Positions 6,388-7,966 of a DNA stretch of 7,966 nucleotides are shown in pieces. The DNA is from a bacterium. GTDB taxonomy: Bacteria > Chlamydiota > Chlamydiia > Chlamydiales > JAFEGQ01. A program made the translations under genes and the position numbers. Where the stretch lies: contig JAKBAF010000050.1 in NCBI GenBank assembly GCA_021809305.1, positions 1-7,966 on the forward strand, in the 5' to 3' direction. The notes beneath the pieces are model-generated. The model ran no database searches. It had not been told where the DNA came from and saw nothing but the letters and a program-made list of their open reading frames with translations. The first letter of the stretch is position 1. Each line of letters opens with the position of its first letter.

Positions 6388-7164
6388 TTATTGAATTATT
6401 AGTTTTGCAATTTTTTCAAAATGAAGTCTCTTTATTTTTCCGAAGGGATCTTGAGCTTCTAGCTGTGACCAATCAAGGGGGGAGGCATTTTCGAGCCAAT
6501 GACGTAAGTTCCCTTGGAAGGTCTTAAACCACTTCAAATTCTCCTGACCAAGGAGCTGGAGCTCGGCAACCGCTTCCTCTGAAAACTCCCCAAGCTGTGT
6601 GGCGGCATACCAGATCCCATAGAGATCCTTGTGGCGCTTTGAGGCGCTTTTACGCTTTGTGAAGGTGAGCCCCTTGTGAAAGATCCAGGCTCCCGGGGAG
6701 ACAACAACCCCTCTCTCCTGTGATTGAGTTTGAAACGGCAGGGTCGTTTGCAAGCTCAAGGTTAGATAGCTTAGAGGTTGGGCGACAACACCCGCAATAA
6801 CTACATTCTTGTTTTTGTCTCTGCGGGTGGCAGAGTCAGTGAGAAACTCGATCTCCACCTCTAATCCGTTGATTTCCTTTACATAAGCGGCTGTTGCTGG
6901 CTCATCAATATCTTTAAAGAGTTTAATAAATCCAGCCTCTTGCAGATGTTTGGCGATGTTCTTTTTCGATCGTTCAGGCACTTTTCGTGGAATGAGCGAG
7001 TCAATATCTCTTGTTCCAACTGGCGGAATTTCTAACTTTTTGTCCGTTAGATAGAGTTTATAGATGATAAGAGCATATCCGCCCCCGATGACGATGCTGT
7101 CGCGCCACGGACCGATCGATTGCAAAAACTCTGAGATGACTTTATCTTCGTCGTCAAGCACCAC
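6388..7164 (-). CDS. Nucleotidyltransferase-fold toxin, AbiEii-like
   Basis: This 258-aa protein has the marks of a minimal nucleotidyltransferase: GGGYALIIYKLYL at 27-39 (the glycine motif and following helix), TRDIDSLI at 51-58 with the paired Asp53/Asp55 metal ligands, and the hydrophobic-acidic strand VEIEFLTD at 103-110 as probable third carboxylate. KRHKDLYGIWYA at 177-188 matches the Lys-Asp motif seen in AbiEii-type proteins. AbiEii toxins transfer nucleotides to RNA targets and cause growth arrest or phage abortive infection; whether this one does is inferred. It starts 2 bases after the stop of the antitoxin-like gene, with GTG at 7164 (another GTG at 7161) and AAGGGG 5 bases upstream, so translation is probably coupled. 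Other nucleotidyltransferase families of unknown role with the same fold are an alternative. Confidence 0.7.
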   Translation of the reverse strand: MVLDDEDKVISEFLQSIGPWRDSIVIGGGYALIIYKLYLTDKKLEIPPVGTRDIDSLIPRKVPERSKKNIAKHLQEAGFIKLFKDIDEPATAAYVKEINGLEVEIEFLTDSATRRDKNKNVVIAGVVAQPLSYLTLSLQTTLPFQTQSQERGVVVSPGAWIFHKGLTFTKRKSASKRHKDLYGIWYAATQLGEFSEEAVAELQLLGQENLKWFKTFQGNLRHWLENASPLDWSQLEAQDPFGKIKRLHFEKIAKLIIQ

Positions 7165-7166
7165 TC

Positions 7167-7886
7167 CTACCCCTTCTTGTAAATGCGTTTTAGCTCGGGA
7201 AGGCGCTCTGCCAAAAATCGTGCCTGTTCCTGGCCGCGCAGCGGGAAATGAAAGAGATCAAGAAAGGTCAGAAGCGGAGAGGAGGCGTTTACCTCACCAC
7301 AAATCCTCTCGAGCTCGAGAAGGCTCTTATAGTAGGGTTCAATCAACAAAACTTCATACCCTCTCTCCTGAGGTTCTAATTGGAGCAGCTCTTCGAGCTC
7401 CTCCCTACGGTCTTGCTCTAGCATGTACAATTCAAGGGTACGGAGAGTGGTATTTTTGCACCCATGCGCTTCGGCAGCAGAGTGAAGGGCTAAAGGGGTT
7501 CTTTGATAGAGATCGGACTCTTTAAGTGCCTTTAGCATCTCCTCCCTCTTTTGAAATGCCGATCGATAGGTCCACATTTTGCATTTTTTTACGATGCTAT
7601 ACTGCTCAAGCCAACTCTTTAAGAGAAGGGCGGGGGTTTTCAGGAAGAACCTCTTAGCTGTTCTCACCCCCTCGGTTTGGAGCAGACCATGTAATACAAG
7701 TGCCTCAAATACCTTGTGAACAAGACCTACGCTCACCTTCCGATCCTTGGCTACCTCTCGCAGTGAGAAATGCTCTTTGTCGATCCCAACGCGTAATAGC
7801 CAATCCAAGACAATTGAGGATTTGTCAGCGTAAATATTTCCTTCTTTAAAAGGTTCGCCTGACCCAAGCAAAAACTGGCCCTTCAT
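7167..7886 (-). CDS. AbiEi-like winged-helix antitoxin/repressor
   Basis: This 239-aa protein has an N-terminal winged-helix domain (about residues 25-82). FSLREVAKDRKVSVGLVHKVFEAL at 40-63 forms the helix-turn-helix, followed by a short wing. The C-terminal domain has the AbiEi pattern: ALHSAAEAHGCKN at 133-145, a strand-rich middle with GYEVLLIEPY at 176-185, and LLTFLDLFHFPLRGQEQA at 205-222 (compare the TYLDL...RG.EqA motif of the family). AbiEi proteins neutralise AbiEii toxins without stable binding (type IV) and repress their own promoter through repeats. The gene order (antitoxin first, toxin 2 bases later) fits. The ATG at 7886 is supported by AGGGGAG 7 bases upstream. The first operator copy lies directly between that site and the ATG. 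Confidence 0.75.
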   Translation of the reverse strand: MKGQFLLGSGEPFKEGNIYADKSSIVLDWLLRVGIDKEHFSLREVAKDRKVSVGLVHKVFEALVLHGLLQTEGVRTAKRFFLKTPALLLKSWLEQYSIVKKCKMWTYRSAFQKREEMLKALKESDLYQRTPLALHSAAEAHGCKNTTLRTLELYMLEQDRREELEELLQLEPQERGYEVLLIEPYYKSLLELERICGEVNASSPLLTFLDLFHFPLRGQEQARFLAERLPELKRIYKKG

Positions 7887-7943
7887 CTGTTCACTCCCCT
7901 ACACTGTTCATTAGATTACGCTGTTCACTATATATTGAACAGC
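7887..7943 (-). promoter_or_regulatory. Operator/promoter region of the toxin-antitoxin unit
   Basis: CTGTTCA occurs at 7887-7893, 7904-7910 and 7921-7927 on the plus strand, an exact 17-base period with 10-base spacers. The reverse copy TGAACAG is at 7936-7942. The outer pair extends to a perfect 8-base inverted repeat (7920-7927 with 7936-7943) around an AT-rich 8-base core, CTATATAT. The gene-proximal copy fills the gap between the ribosome binding site (AGGGGAG, 7900-7894) and the ATG. This is a likely binding array for the winged-helix antitoxin. I could not fix a convincing -35/-10 pair; TATAGT in the palindrome core on the minus strand is one possible -10. Confidence 0.7.
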
Positions 7944-7966
7944 GGCAGCTAGGGGGGTGTCGCTCT

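Noticed and set aside
1..7966. CRISPR arrays, tRNA/rRNA genes, insertion sequences
   Set aside because: No spaced repeat arrays of CRISPR size, transposase-like proteins, terminal inverted repeats or tRNA-like cloverleafs were seen on reading. The operator heptamers are too short and too few for CRISPR.

Overview
The window most likely comes from an amoeba-associated member of the Chlamydiota. Three things point there. A long PPi-type phosphofructokinase sits directly behind an alpha/beta hydrolase, a pairing I recall from chlamydial genomes (the C. trachomatis CT205-CT207 neighbourhood). The sterol enzyme DHCR7 is eukaryote-like and, among bacteria, is known mainly from Coxiella and environmental chlamydiae. 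There is also a tandem pair of lineage-specific membrane-type proteins. The placement is an inference from gene content, not a computed result.

Layout from left to right. (1) Bases 1-601 hold an unrecognised protein with leucine-rich-repeat-like units, possibly cut by the window edge. (2) Bases 816-1418 and 1499-2119 hold two tandem paralogues with hydrophobic segments and an almost identical C-terminal tail. (3) On the minus strand, bases 3587-2172 hold a full-length 7-dehydrocholesterol reductase reading frame interrupted by one in-frame TAA. Both sides of the stop are intact and in the same frame, so the gene is split by a single codon. (4) On the plus strand, an alpha/beta hydrolase (3772-4560) is followed after 21 bases by PPi-dependent phosphofructokinase (4582-6261). 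(5) On the minus strand, a two-gene unit holds an AbiEi-like winged-helix antitoxin (7886-7167) and, 2 bases further on, a nucleotidyltransferase-fold AbiEii-like toxin (7164-6388).

The antitoxin promoter region carries an ordered operator: three direct CTGTTCA copies on an exact 17-base period, plus one inverted copy that makes a palindrome with the outermost one. This fits an autoregulated type IV toxin-antitoxin system.

Functionally, the hydrolase and PFP probably form one transcription unit, PFP being the glycolytic fructose-6-phosphate/fructose-1,6-bisphosphate step that uses pyrophosphate. DHCR7 would act on sterols taken from a eukaryotic host, if it is still expressed as a whole. The toxin-antitoxin pair and the tandem paralogues look like accessory content. 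The strongest points for a second look are the single-codon break in DHCR7, the periodic operator, and the locally conserved tails of the paralogues.
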